Source: Kuschelorhynchus macadamiae (taxonomy: Eukaryota > Arthropoda > Insecta > Coleoptera > Curculionidae). From it: 64,000 bases of DNA. The DNA is taken from contig JAUTXW010000561.1 in NCBI GenBank assembly GCA_030620095.1, positions 2,000,001 to 2,064,000 on the forward strand. The letters are read 5' to 3'. The notes beneath the pieces were generated by a model. That model made no database searches, was not told the origin of the DNA, and saw only the letters and a list, made by a program, of their open reading frames with translations. Shown here piece by piece: positions 13,437 to 25,297 of this stretch (within the stretch, counting starts at the first letter, position 1; every line of letters begins with the position of its first letter). Made by a program: the position numbers and the translations under genes.

Positions 13437-14990
13437 TTACTCGTAAAAGGGAAGTATTGTAATCGTGAAAAAATCATTCTCCGAGATTTTTTCATATCTT
13501 CGCGTTTTAGGGTCCTTAGATGACGAAAATCATGTTTTCTCAATTCCGTCGGTCTGTCTGTTTGTTCGCGGCGTAGCTAAAAAACTATTTATCCGATTGA
13601 CTTCGAATTTTGATCAAAAATTAAGGGTCATATGGGGACGACCTGGTAACATATTGGTAAAAATCCAATATGGCGAAACAAAATGGCGGCCTAGTGAAAT
13701 GTTAAAAAAATTATTGTTATAAAACTACTCATACAATTTATCTCAAATTTTGCAAAAAGATCAACTATTATCTTGAAATCAAGTGGTACAATTTTGGTAC
13801 GAATCAAAGATGGCGGCATAATAAAATATTTAAAAGTTCAGTCTGAAAAAACTGCTCAATGGTTTGATTTCAAATTGTGTGCCATAACTTATTGTGGTAT
13901 CATTGGGCACAACTAATAAAACTGTTACTAATTCAAGATGGCGGAACAAGATTGCGGCCAAATAAAATGTTTGTAATCGTGAAGAAAATCACCCTCTCAG
14001 GATTTACATGTCTTAATGTTTTAGTATTCCTAGATGCCAAAAAACATGTTTTCTCAATTCCATCGGTCCGTCTGTCGATCTGTGTGTCAGTTTGCGACAT
14101 AGCTTAAATATTACTTACCCGATTGATTTCAAATTTTGACAAAAAATTAAGGGTCATACGGGGATGGCCTGATAATATTTTGGTAAAAATCCAATATGGC
14201 GGAACAATGTTAAAAAACATTGGTTAGAGTGGTGTATTATTTGGGGTTAAGATCCAGTAGAAAAAAACAAGTATTTTTTTAAATTGTCGACGTTTCGCAA
14301 CTTAATTGTTGCATCCTCGGGACACATAAATTTTATATCCTGCATGATACCCACATTATCAGTAAAAAAAATTAAATTGTCGGCGTTTCGTTCGTTTATT
14401 GTTGATTCCTCAGGAGACATATACATTTTATAGCCTAAATGATACCCATATTATCAGTCTTTACCTACTCTGTTGTTTCGCAGATATTAAATTTCTAAAT
14501 GGTTTTCGTTAACGATCTTCTTGTTAGGTTAGAGTGGTGTATTATTTGGGGTTAGGAAATATCTGCGGACCAATGAAGTAGGTAAAGACTAATATGGGTT
14601 TCATGCATGGTATAAAATCTGTGTCCTGACGATGCAACAGTAAATTGGCGAAACCTCGGCAATTTAAAAAAGACCTTTGTTTTTTACAGGATCTTAAACC
14701 CAAAATAATACACCACTCTAACAGCAACAAGAGGATCGTTGTGGACCAACGGAGGTAAAGACTGATAATATGGGTTTTAATTTAAAATGACGGCCAAATA
14801 AAATTTTTAAAAAAATCAATGCAAAAAAATCTTGTTCTATTGAGTTTAAATTTTGCAGAAAAATGGAATGTGAATATGGGATACTTATTGAATATATTTT
14901 AAATCGTGCCCAACAGTCAAGTGTGACATAGGTAGACAGGAAATCAATATAAAGGAACAGAATACGCAAAAAACGCCTAATAAACATGAA
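13437..14990. repeat. Foldback family A copy with an inserted inverted-repeat unit
   Basis: It begins with the family terminus cgtaaaagggaagtattgta and then gives the family's inner modules: ggtctgtctg, ttgatcaaaaattaaggg and aatatggcgaaacaaaatgg. Modules with 'caaaatggcgg' or 'aagatggcgg' recur near 13675, 13810 and 13935, and a second ggtccgtctgtcg lies near 14064. At 14223-14722 a different inverted-repeat unit interrupts it. The family is shared with 23817-24180, 29480-30400, 47385-50477 and 55830-56930. Apparent open frames here are repeat sequence, not genes. Confidence 0.7.
14223..14722. repeat. Inverted-repeat unit (gttagagtggtg ends), partly duplicated
   Basis: It starts gttagagtggtgtattattt and ends with the reverse complement aataatacaccactctaac. 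A third copy of the left end sits at 14526, so two units abut. Inner sequence (gacgtttcg, catcctc, ggacacata, then its inverse tgtgtcctgacgatgc) also folds back. A related copy lies at 23817-24060. Confidence 0.7.
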
Positions 14991-17900
14991 GAGACAGTAT
15001 TCCCAGCTAGCACTAAAGTACCTACAACTGTTTCAACTACTACTCACTACGAGTTTTTACGTATTTATTACTAATAAACCTACTATATACCAACAAACAC
15101 TTTGGGTTACACGTTTTTAAGAAATATATATGTATTTGTTACTGCAAATAATACTTAATAGTAATTTTCCATGTGAAGTAATTATATAATAACTAATGCC
15201 AAGCAACTACTTAAGGAATTGACTCCAAGGTCATCATTTTTTTTCCGTTACACAAGAGTATTTATTCAAAGTTACTGTTTCTAAACTGTTTACTAAATTA
15301 CAACTTTTAAGTATGAGATACCTTCTTGCTCTTTGCAGAGACTACTCCATTACTTTTAAATGTCCTCATATAACGTATTACTATAAAGTAAAACGAGTCG
15401 TTGCAGAGTAGAAAAAGTTTTCGTCTACTGCTACTTTAAACTGACTATTACCAGTCGTTTTTATTCTGTTTCAAAGTAGAAGTAAGAATTACAGTAATTA
15501 TTTGCTATAAGTAAACTATTACCTCTTGTACTTGAGTTTCCGGAGATAGGGGGAGCTGGTACGAGATTCGGTCGGTGATTTTATAAGGACAGTAGCAACA
15601 ATAGAGTAACCAATTTTTGATTGGTTTGGCCATAGCCATATTGCTGATAAAATCGTTTTGTTTACTTTTCGCCTACGTGGGTTTCTTATGAGGTTTGTTG
15701 TTTTAGTGTCTCATTTTATTAGTTTGTGATTATTAAAATGAATATATTGTTTCAAACAAGAAGTTCTGAGCCATTGGCCATATGGAGAAATGTATTTAAG
15801 CCTGGTTTACCTGTTTTTTGCTTGTAATTATAAAGTGTTTGGGATGAATGTGTAAATGACTATGATCGTAAATGTCTTAAGTTTAAGTTTACTCCAAGAA
15901 AATTTATTAAATATTGCACATTATTATATTTTGGTTTTATTTTGCTGTAAAAGACAATATTGTTTCCTGTCTTAGTGTATGTTTTACTTCATTCGGCACC
16001 TCAATTTGAGGCAGAAGCTTTCTAAAATTAGCATAAAAGAAACTATTTTGTAGGCCTTCTTCAGTACATATTACATTACTAAATTCACTTGGCAGACAAC
16101 TCTCATTAATCGCTTGCACAAACATTATTTGTTAAAAATCAAAATGAAAAAGTAGGTTTGTACTAGATAGTTCGAATAGATTATAGATTAAAGTAAAATA
16201 TTAACATAGCCCTAAATTTACAACTGACTGAGGTTGTTAATATAAAAATAGATTAATTTAGTCATATTTTGCGAAAAACTAACTATAATATGGGTGTCCC
16301 CATAGAAATTTTGCATCAATATTGTCGCCACTGTCCTTCTAAAGGCATTGTAATTCTGTCTACAGCTATTAATTAGTTGTGTATGTATTCTGTTATCATC
16401 TACGAGTAACAAGTTCACAATGGTTTCACATACCATAAGAAAAAAAGTAGCTTTCGTCAATCATCCACATTTTATGGAAAATTAAAAATACCGCAAATTG
16501 GTTATGTCATACCTGAACAAAACAACCTAAAGCGGTATTTTAAGGAAACAAAAAATAAAAACGAAACAAAGGTTTATGGTTATGATAGATGCCAGAATTA
16601 TAGTAGTGAATCAAGTACCGCATCTTTCCGCATGCTACGACACAACGCATTAATTTTTAAAGAACTGGCGGAATGTTCCCAAATCGCTTGGTAATAGTAT
16701 GCAGTATATCTTTAATAAGAACTTTGTAGATAACTTTATTCGTACCACCTTAGTGTTCAAGACTTCAGTGTAATTGGGTATAAGTGACAGTTGCGTATTA
16801 AAAAAATCCAAAACAATAAGAACGTATGGAAACAGTTGTAGACACTTGATGTTAAGTAATTTTCTCAGTAAAGGAATTCAGCCAACCTAAAAGTAAAAGT
16901 CTAATAGAAAGGCATTGTTTATTTTCATCGTTTTTGTGAGTATAAAGATTAAAAATGCATACAAATTAAACATTACGTTAAAAAAAGAATCACTTTATAA
17001 TAAGATCTTTAATGATAATTACTATTTAAAGCAAAGTCCAAAATTACATTTTTGGGATTTAAATTGGCCAATATATTTGACCAAAATGTATTGTAAATTA
17101 ACGAATTTTAAAGGCGCGTAATTTTTTGACGACTATCATCAGCATATTCACGAGAAATTGCCTGCGTTTTAATTTTATGTCCTTAGAATAGCCAGAAAAC
17201 TAAGTGAAACGCATGTATCCAACCTCAAATACCAATAACGTATTCTATAGCCTCTACATTACATTCCCAATTTGAGTGTTTCTAATCGCCACAACTGTTT
17301 TGTTTGTATTAAAACGAACCATACATATTTTTAAAACGGATTAAATAAAGACAGAAATAAGGAAGTGACGAATAGGGTGAATTATTACTATTCGGCTACT
17401 TAAATAGAATTACACAATTCCGTACTATCTACGTAATAGTCAAAGTTACAGTTACATGTTATTCACGAAATAGTTACCCTAAAATTGTTCCCCATTTTGT
17501 TAATGACTACGTAGTCTCAGCGTAAATAGAACGTGGTGACACCAAGTTCCGGTTACTTCATTCAATAAAAATACTTGTGATAACAATGACGAATTCATGA
17601 CTAAAAGTGCTACTTGGGTATGTAACACATATAAATGTGACTATGTACTGAACTAACTTGGATCACACTTCACTCTTCCCAATAAAAGTAATAATTCACA
17701 ACGAGGGAAGTTCCGGGTAAAGGAATTCACCAACTTTTTAATATGGTCTATATAACTTTGAACCAGAAAAAATCGATGGTAGCTTTACACGGGGTTAAAA
17801 CTAGACTAAAAAAGACTAGAATAATAGGATTCTTTCAGTGGCGGAACTTCAAATTTTATGCCCTCTCGCCAAAGATTGGTGTGGATCCTTCGACCACCAC

Positions 17901-18950
17901 TAATAAGTTAAAAACATAATTAGAGTAGACATATTTATTTTAAACCAAAAACATAAATATCCTATGTAAGCTAATGAAAAAAAAACAATTCAACTAAAAT
18001 CATGTCTTCTAACTTTCATTTCCGCAATGTCTTAAATTAACTGCTTCGTGTTCATTCCTTTAGCCTCTATTGCCAAAATCGCTAACGCTCTTACTGTCTT
18101 AAAATGTTTTAGTCCGTAAATAATTTTGAAATTGAGAACGATCTCTCCCTCAGTCGCTACTGTTTCAGCATGAAAGGAATACTATATTAGAGCAGATATA
18201 ACTTGAAATTAGACAACTTATCAAAAATTCAGTAAATTCCTTTATATCTCAAAAAGTTTGTATTTCATCAGTACATCCTCTTCTGACAACATAACAAAAT
18301 TGTTTTGTTACAAAAAAAACAAAATGTTTATATTGTGGTATTCTTAGTCTCTGTTGCATATTGGTGGTAAAAAATATTCAGTCGAAAAAATTATACTCGG
18401 TTCTAATTATATACCCTGAATCATCTTTATCAAAATGTCTTAAGTTTAAGCTGTCGTTTTTCTTGGAATAATGATACGATTTGCTTATAACTTTACCAGC
18501 CTCCACTTTTAGTTCAATATAACTGTATCTAAACGTTTTCAGAAGATGGTTCCCAAAGATTTGTAAGTCGTAAATAAATCGATTTATTGTATTTGTAATA
18601 ACTGGGAAACTATATTTATTTCATCCAGAATGTTTCGTATAAAGAAAACTTAAAAATTTCGTCAGTCTGAACGAATATTCGAATACATATACGCCGCATC
18701 CAAAGCCGAGTAACTTATCGCCGAGCTAGGACGCCCACTCAACAAAACTTCTTTAGATTCCGCCCAAATAAACCACGAACCAATAGGAAGCCACGTAATG
18801 ACAGAAGGTAGTATGTTATTTTACCACTCGCTGTGCTGTTATCAGGAGACGTCCTTTATAAAGAGCCTTATAAAATAAAAGCGCACCAGATTTTAAGGTT
18901 TAATTAGAGCCAGGTTGCTTATATCCACAGATTTATTACTTAAATGGTGG
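14991..18950. other. Unassigned AT-rich region with TTACT-dense patches
   Basis: Two patches, about 15040-15540 and 17380-17690, are visibly rich in ttact/agtaa/gttac motifs, unlike the sequence between them. Short minus-strand frames lie between (15937-16125 and 16218-16460; the second reads LINSCRQNYNAFRRTVATIL); I do not recognise them. At 17702-17725 a piece like the foldback-family end (acgagggaagttccgggtaa) appears, matched in inverse orientation near 47815-47840. Confidence 0.4.
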
Positions 18951-19219
18951 ACCAGCTAGGGATGGGCAATATTAAACTTTACCTATCGATAGGCGATAAC
19001 AGATCACTTATTGATATATTTTATTTATCGATATGTCGATAGTTTCTACCTTTCGGTACTTGCTACTACCTATCGGTATATTTGCGACAAGGGTGGTATA
19101 GGAGCCAAATTATTAAAGACCACAAAAAAGTTCTCATGTTTTTGTGTTTACTGATTATATTCGACTTGTTATGAAGTTGTAGATTATTTTTAAAAATATT
19201 TTTATTACACAATATGTAG

Positions 19220-22043
19220 TACCGTAAACTTGGGTGACTTTGGTCCACTTTTCAACTTTGAACGCTTGTAACTAACATCGGGGTCAACATATTTTCTAGC
19301 TCTTGGTCTTATTTTACAGGTCTATAATAACACTTTTAATGCTTAGAGTAACAGTTAGTTCCAGGCTTACGAAATATATTTTTTTAAAAAAAATATTGGT
19401 GGCCAAAGTCAGAAGGCTAAGTCGGGTCACTTTGGCCAGACTATATATTACCATGAAACTACAAAGACAAACAGTTATATGAATGACTTTGGCCACCAAA
19501 AAAATATTTCTTTTTAGTTTTGTATATTTTGCATAAAAAAACAACTAAAATATATTAAAAAAACTTATTTTATTTAACAAATCAAAACATAGCGCAAATT
19601 TATTCGCAGAAAATAAACTACAGTCCTGTGTGATACAAAGAGAATAAAATAATTATGAATTAAACATGGTGTTACAGATGAACAAAATATTAAACATATT
19701 TTTCAATTTCTGGGATTTTGAAAAAGCCTCTTTTAGATGGGGTCGGTGTGTTAATCACCTGCAAAATGTCATCTTTTCCATACCAGAGAAAATCATCCTT
19801 TGTTGGCCATTTCCACTAAGAGATTCCACTTGAGGTGAGAGATTTTATTTTATATTCGTTTGTCTCTACATTTATTTCCAAAACTTGACCAGGATATATT
19901 CTTTTTTCATAAAAAAACAGAACGAATTTACCAATTTTAATTGCTTGGTCTTCACCATGACTATCTTTCGTTTCGATATCACTTTCATCGGAACGGTTTG
20001 GATCGTCATTTTCTTCAGAGTGGATAGAAATGTCCAATGAAGATTCAGAGTCGCTGGAAATCCTCTCGTTTCTCTTCTTTTGGAAGTTTTTTTCTTGAAT
20101 TCCGCTAGGGCCAGCTTCTGGGTCTCTGTGAATGTCTATGGTTGAAATACCCATCCCTGCCTTCACGTTAACTTTTTTTTCCTTGATGTTTTGTCTCCAT
20201 AATTTGAAAACCTTCTCTCTTCTAAAAGATCAATCACGGAAGCACTGACGTTAAGTTGTATAGTGGGATCGAGATTATTGTTGGTTGGTATTCGATCTAA
20301 AACTTTGGCCCTGTTTAGAGGAAAAATTCCTGCTTTTTCGAATCCACTTTTTCGATTGTTTTGTCCAGATTCTAATAAATGTTCTGTTAGTGACTTCAGA
20401 AGTCGAGGAAAATGGGATTTAGGTACGGTATTATTTGCTCCAGTCAGTTTATAATTGGTGATAAGTTGTCGCCATTTTATTTTTAATGGCCGAAAGTACG
20501 CAATATCTAGTGGCTGCGTAAGATGTGTCGTGTTCGGTGGTAAGCAAATAAACTTTATGTCATGCTGAGAACAAAGATCCAAAATATGCACGCTTAAATG
20601 CGATGCAAGATTATCCCCAATCATAATTTTGGTTCCTTCTAAGCGTCTCAAAGCAGGTAAAAGTAAAAATTCGAACCAGTCCTCGAATATAGCGCCCTCA
20701 AACCATCCACTTTTTGTACGGTTGTAACGAGTCCCAGCAGGTCCACCTTCCATCCAAGTATCATACAAATTTGTAGCCTTATACACTACGTATGGGGGTA
20801 AAACTTCACCACATGCATTTCCACAAAACATTACACTGGTAGATTGTTTAGACCAATTTAATATTCTTTCTGGGTATTTACAACCCCGTTTGGTGATGAC
20901 TTTTTTGTTACCGGGGTCATCTGACAAATTTGTCTAATCATAATTCCATATATTTTGTGGTGGAATTCCGTGCAATTCTTTTTCTAAGTTATCAAAATAC
21001 GAATTTATTATTTCAGGAGAAATAGCAGCTCTAACGGTTTTTATATTTGCAGCAAACCTTTGTGACAGTTGGGTGCCTTTTTAAAAAAAGCCTCACCCAT
21101 TCAGGTCCTGGAAGATTATCTTGAAATTGTCTCGTAACTACACCCTTTCGATCCAAATAACCTTTGACGATTCTTTTCAAATCTAGTGCATAAACAGGGA
21201 AACCATATGTAGATGTTAATATAATGTGTGCCTCAATTTTATTTTCTTCCTCCATGGATAAAACCGTCTGCCCACCAGCAGTTTTTTTATGTAAACCTTT
21301 GATCTTGTTCTGCAGTGTAGCACGTGGTATTTTATACCTTTCGGAAGCTCTTCTTTGAGATATTGCTCCTTCGTTAATCAGTCGAACAGCCTCCTCTAAA
21401 TTCGCCTTGCTATAATTCACGTAATTTCTGCTCCCTGCAACTCTTTTATATCGGCCCATTTTCGTAAACTATCCCCCAAATTAGTAAATGAAATAGGCAA
21501 CGTTCACATAAGATAACAAACACTCAAAACTCACATAACAGAAGAAACTAAAAAACGTTCAGCATAAACAGCGCGAAAACAAGTAAACAATGCGTCGAAA
21601 CACGACAGATATGACAGAACGTTAAAAAATAAATCACCACACCAATCTGTCAAAAAGGTATTGGGCGACTTTGGCCTTCCTCTACCGTAGGTACTGATAA
21701 CTAAATTATTGCAGCTATTAGGTTACAAGATTCCTTAATGTTCGTTAATGTTATGTTTTGAGCGCGACCTCATAGGTGGCACCAGGTAACTCGATATGAA
21801 TAAAGTTTTTAAGGATAGTAAAATTAGTATTTTCAAGAGCGTTTTTTTATACGCTGTAACTAAAAAGTAGAAAAGTTATTTTGCAAATATGACTAACCTT
21901 TATATTTACTAAAGTGTACAGAATCATAAAAAAAATGAACTTGCAAATATTTTATGTTTTAATGCACATCTACATTATAATAATAAATTTTGAAAAACGG
22001 CCAAAGCCACCATTGCTGGCCAAAGCCACCCAAGTTTACGGTA
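19220..22043 (-). mobile_element. pogo-type Tc1/mariner transposon with TA duplication
   Basis: The inverted ends are ccgtaaacttgggtgacttt at 19222 and its counterpart aaagccacccaagtttacgg ending at 22041, flanked by TA (19220-19221 and 22042-22043). The element is 2,820 bp. Extra copies of the end core (actttggcc) lie inside both ends near 19428, 19485, 21666, 22000 and 22017, as subterminal repeats that probably bind the transposase. It encodes the broken minus-strand transposase at 19816-21459. Confidence 0.92.
19816..21459 (-). pseudogene. pogo-like transposase relic (HTH-psq, CENP-B type, DDE)
   Basis: The N-terminal part (21031-21459) starts MGRYKRVAGSRNYVNYSKAN and has the pipsqueak helix-turn-helix (GAISQRRASERYKIPRATLQ) and then a CENP-B-type DNA-binding region (LPGPEWVRLFLKRHPTVT). 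The catalytic part (20163-20935) contains LSDDPGNKK, VMFCGNACGEVLPPYVVYKA, MIGDNLASHLS and PPNTTHLTQPLDIAYFRPLK, with the DDE aspartates. The tail (19816-20166) is acidic and serine-rich. Three lesions are visible: a one-base shift near 21060, a stop near 20937 where a glutamate codon is expected in the YDxTNLSDD motif, and a frame change near 20165 at an 8-base A/T run. The full protein would be about 540 residues, normal for the family. Confidence 0.9.
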
Positions 22044-23816
22044 TGTCATATAGTAAAAACAATAATAATTTTCAGAATGATTGTGCATTTTAAAGAGACG
22101 TTATACTAGAGTTATACTGGCGGAATATTAAAATGCCGTATAATATAAAACTGTTCTTTTAAACATCTAAAAAATGTCAGTAAAGTTACTGGTTTCGCTT
22201 TATATCACTTGGAAACCGATGTTAACACAAGGTCATGGTTCGGTGAGCTCAAGTCGGATATAAAAGTGCCTCCTGGAGTAATTATATCTGAAGAGGTATC
22301 GTGCAATCGAAGGCGAAGCGACGACCAAAGAAATATCGCCTTCAAGGCTCCAATAGACAGATGGAGTCAAATGGCGAAGAGACCCCTTGACTATGCCACT
22401 GTCTATTGAGATATAATTTGCCATCCCCAATACGCCGCAATTTTGACATTTGAAAAATAGGATTAGGTATCGGGCGGGTTATCGAAATATTTTATTGGAA
22501 AAAATTCTATTTTACATCCGCAAATTTTTGAGAAGGTATTTAAAAAATATTGCCATCATTCTTTAAATATTCTCCAGATAAAAAAATTCCTTCCTATCTT
22601 TCTAAAGTTTGCCAAAGCAAAAACTAGTTTTTTCAGTTATTTTTCGTTGCTATTATTTATACATTTTTATTTTCTGTTATTGCTAAAATATAAAATTTTT
22701 TAATATATTAAGTTTTGGATTAGTCGCTTATCCTCGTTATAGTATTACATTACATAAATGTTGATCTAGTCGCCGTTATCGATATCTAACGTAGTGACTG
22801 TGGTAACAAATAGATTCACGGAAAGGGGTGGGACATTTACTGCACGTTAATTAACTTTCGACCGAACACCAGTGTTGCCATCCTAAAACAACGGTAATAG
22901 ATCTATTACTATTTTCACAAATCTATTACTCGGTTACCTCGGTTCATCAAATCTATTTTATTCTGACCAAATCAGACTTGTAATTAAAGTAATAAATGAC
23001 TTTTGTTAATCGCTAGCTTTTCATTTCATCATTCATCTACCAGACGTTTTATTATTTCTTGAAATCTATTACTATTTCAACAGAAACTATATTAAGCAAA
23101 GAGTTCTGCTTTTCCGAAAAGGCAAGGCAGGTATGGGAACTAGATCTGGTCTAACTCTTAAACCTTTTTAGTGAATAGGGGGTTGTATGTTTTTGAATTT
23201 TATATTAAATTCGGCATATTTTGTCTATATTATACCATGTATCAAAAATTAATTCCGAAATATGGTTTTAGAATTACGAAATACGCTTTGCGTAAAAAGA
23301 TGAATTTTGGTGTACCGGTTGATTGTAAGATGTGGTGGGATAAAGGGATTTTTCAGAAACCAAATTTTAAGGGCATGAAACCGCCCCTTAAATATTACAA
23401 TATTTTTTATTTAAAAAACGGTTGATTTTCAGGAAAACGCTAAAACTCGTGTATTTTATTTGATTATTTTACATCCTTTAAAGTTTCTTAAAAATGTATA
23501 CAGGGTGTTACAAAAAAACGGGTCACTGATTATCACGATTTTGTTCAAAACGCTTTACGTAAAAAATCTGAATTTTGGCATACACGTTGTTTGTAGAATG
23601 TCGAAGTTCTATAAGACGGGATTTTTCAAAAATCAAATTTTAAGGGGATAAAACCCTCAAATATTTCAATATTTGCCCCTGTTCACAAAATTTTAAAGAA
23701 AATGCAACAAAAAACGTGCTTTATAAAGAGATGTAGTAGGTGTTTAATTCACGAAAATAATTCAAGGAAAAAATGTCTCTAGCAGAAAAGCAGTAATAGC
23801 AGCAAAATTTAAAAAA
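22044..23816. other. No supported gene; hairpin at 22351-22408
   Basis: A 58-bp hairpin (caatagacag ... ctgtctattg) lies at 22351-22408, and the end-like sequence ttgccatccccaa at 22419-22431 mirrors agggatgggcaat at 18958. The pogo element may therefore have landed inside an older hAT-like MITE. Near 23498 a tatacagggtgttac motif resembles element ends but is unpaired. Confidence 0.4.
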
Positions 23817-24180
23817 TTATGTGGGGTTAGGATCCGATAAAAAAAAAGAAGTCTTGTAAATTGTCAACGGTTCGCAACGTTATTGCTGCATCCTCAGGAC
23901 ACATATATAGATTCTACATCTTGCGTGCAATCCGTATTAACAGTCTTTACCTACTTCGTAAAGGCGCAGATATTTCCCAGATACTAAGTTTCTAAATTGA
24001 TTCCGTTAACGATCCTCTTGTTGTTATTTTAGAGTGGTGTATGATTTGGGGCTAGGATCCAGTAAAAAAAAACAAAAGTTTAATTTTTTATACTTGAGGG
24101 TAAAATTTGAAGTAAATCGGGTAAGTACTATTTAAGCTATGCCGCGAACTGACAGACAGACGCACAGAGGGTAATTTTGA
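23817..24180. repeat. Fragment of foldback family A with gttagagtggtg unit
   Basis: The sequence ggggttaggatcc ... catcctcaggacaca ... tctttacctacttcg ... ttagagtggtgtatgatttg matches the unit at 14223-14722. It is followed by family A modules (tttgaagtaaatcgggtaag, ctgacagacagacg). It is truncated on both sides. Confidence 0.65.
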
Positions 24181-24478
24181 TTAATTAGCAATTATCAAGT
24201 GCCAAATTTAACATAGTCCAATCCATATAAGCAGGCCATGATTTCGTTGTCAAGGCCTTGTTTGACACGTAACAAAACAAAAAATAAACGCCACTACTGG
24301 CAAGCGTTCCATAGTTTGACAGCAAGTATAAGTTTCTGTTAAAATTAAGTTTTTGAGTTTTACTGTGTTTTTTTTTTTCATTCAATAAGAAAGGTAGTGG
24401 TGGTAGTTCAGTTTTATATTTTTTATTTTAGTTACTTGAAGACATATTTGACATGTAAGTATACTTTTTTAATAGAAA

Positions 24479-24500
24479 TATATATATATATATATATATT
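24479..24500. repeat. Short (TA)n microsatellite
   Basis: About eleven TA units. It is probably a chance expansion and not connected with the neighbouring Transib relic. Confidence 0.85.
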
Positions 24501-25297
24501 GCCATTGGTAAATTCCAAATACAATCTACTTTGTTAAACTGAGCTGTTGGTCTCAATTTCATGTAACTTTTGTTATATTTAAAGGTTTCGCTAAGGTCAG
24601 ATCCAAATAGATTATTTTTTTTTTGTATAATCAACGATTCCTTACAAATATTTTCAAGCAAAATTTATTTGCCGAAACTTGCCGACAAGTAAGATATTTC
24701 GTTGTTTTAGTTGAGATGTCTATACCAAGAAAAGAACTTTTTGAAGTATGGTGCCAAACGAAACCTCTGGATAAGAAAAATTCGCCTATTTTGTCTTATG
24801 TCGTAGATAAATCACAGATTAATGATAATGACGATAATTTAAAATTCCTTAATGTTAAGAAATTAATAAAAGATTTTAATAGTAAGTTGAGTGAAAAATG
24901 GAAGGATTGTCATAGGACGTTAAAGACATATTTGTCACGTCATCACCGTTGGCAGATGAAACTATTGTTTTCACTGTTTCTGAACATTCCCAAAAAGCAA
25001 CTGAAATAAAAAACAAATAAACTCTCCCATTGCGCAGCCTATTAAGTATACAACTGAAGAAGCACTTGCATTATACGTAGACGGACATTTTACAAAAAAA
25101 TCTTACATTCTAATGCAGGCGGGTGCTAAAAAGCGAAATGCCAATATATACCCTTCCTATTACGTAATTAAAAAAGCCAAAGAGGACTGTTATCCATATG
25201 GAGAATTCATATTAATTTCTGACATAAGTGGAGAAGTTAGATTACAAGCCTTAGTCAACCATACAACACAAAGTAAAAAAATGGTGTTACTCTTATG

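Noticed and set aside
13465..14107. Plus-strand frames containing phrases like SIPSVRLSICVSV
   Set aside because: They repeat with each copy of the foldback module (also near 48600) and reflect repeat DNA, not protein selection.
16218..16460. Minus-strand 80-codon frame as a small gene
   Set aside because: The composition is somewhat protein-like, but there is no recognised domain, splice context or neighbour to support it.
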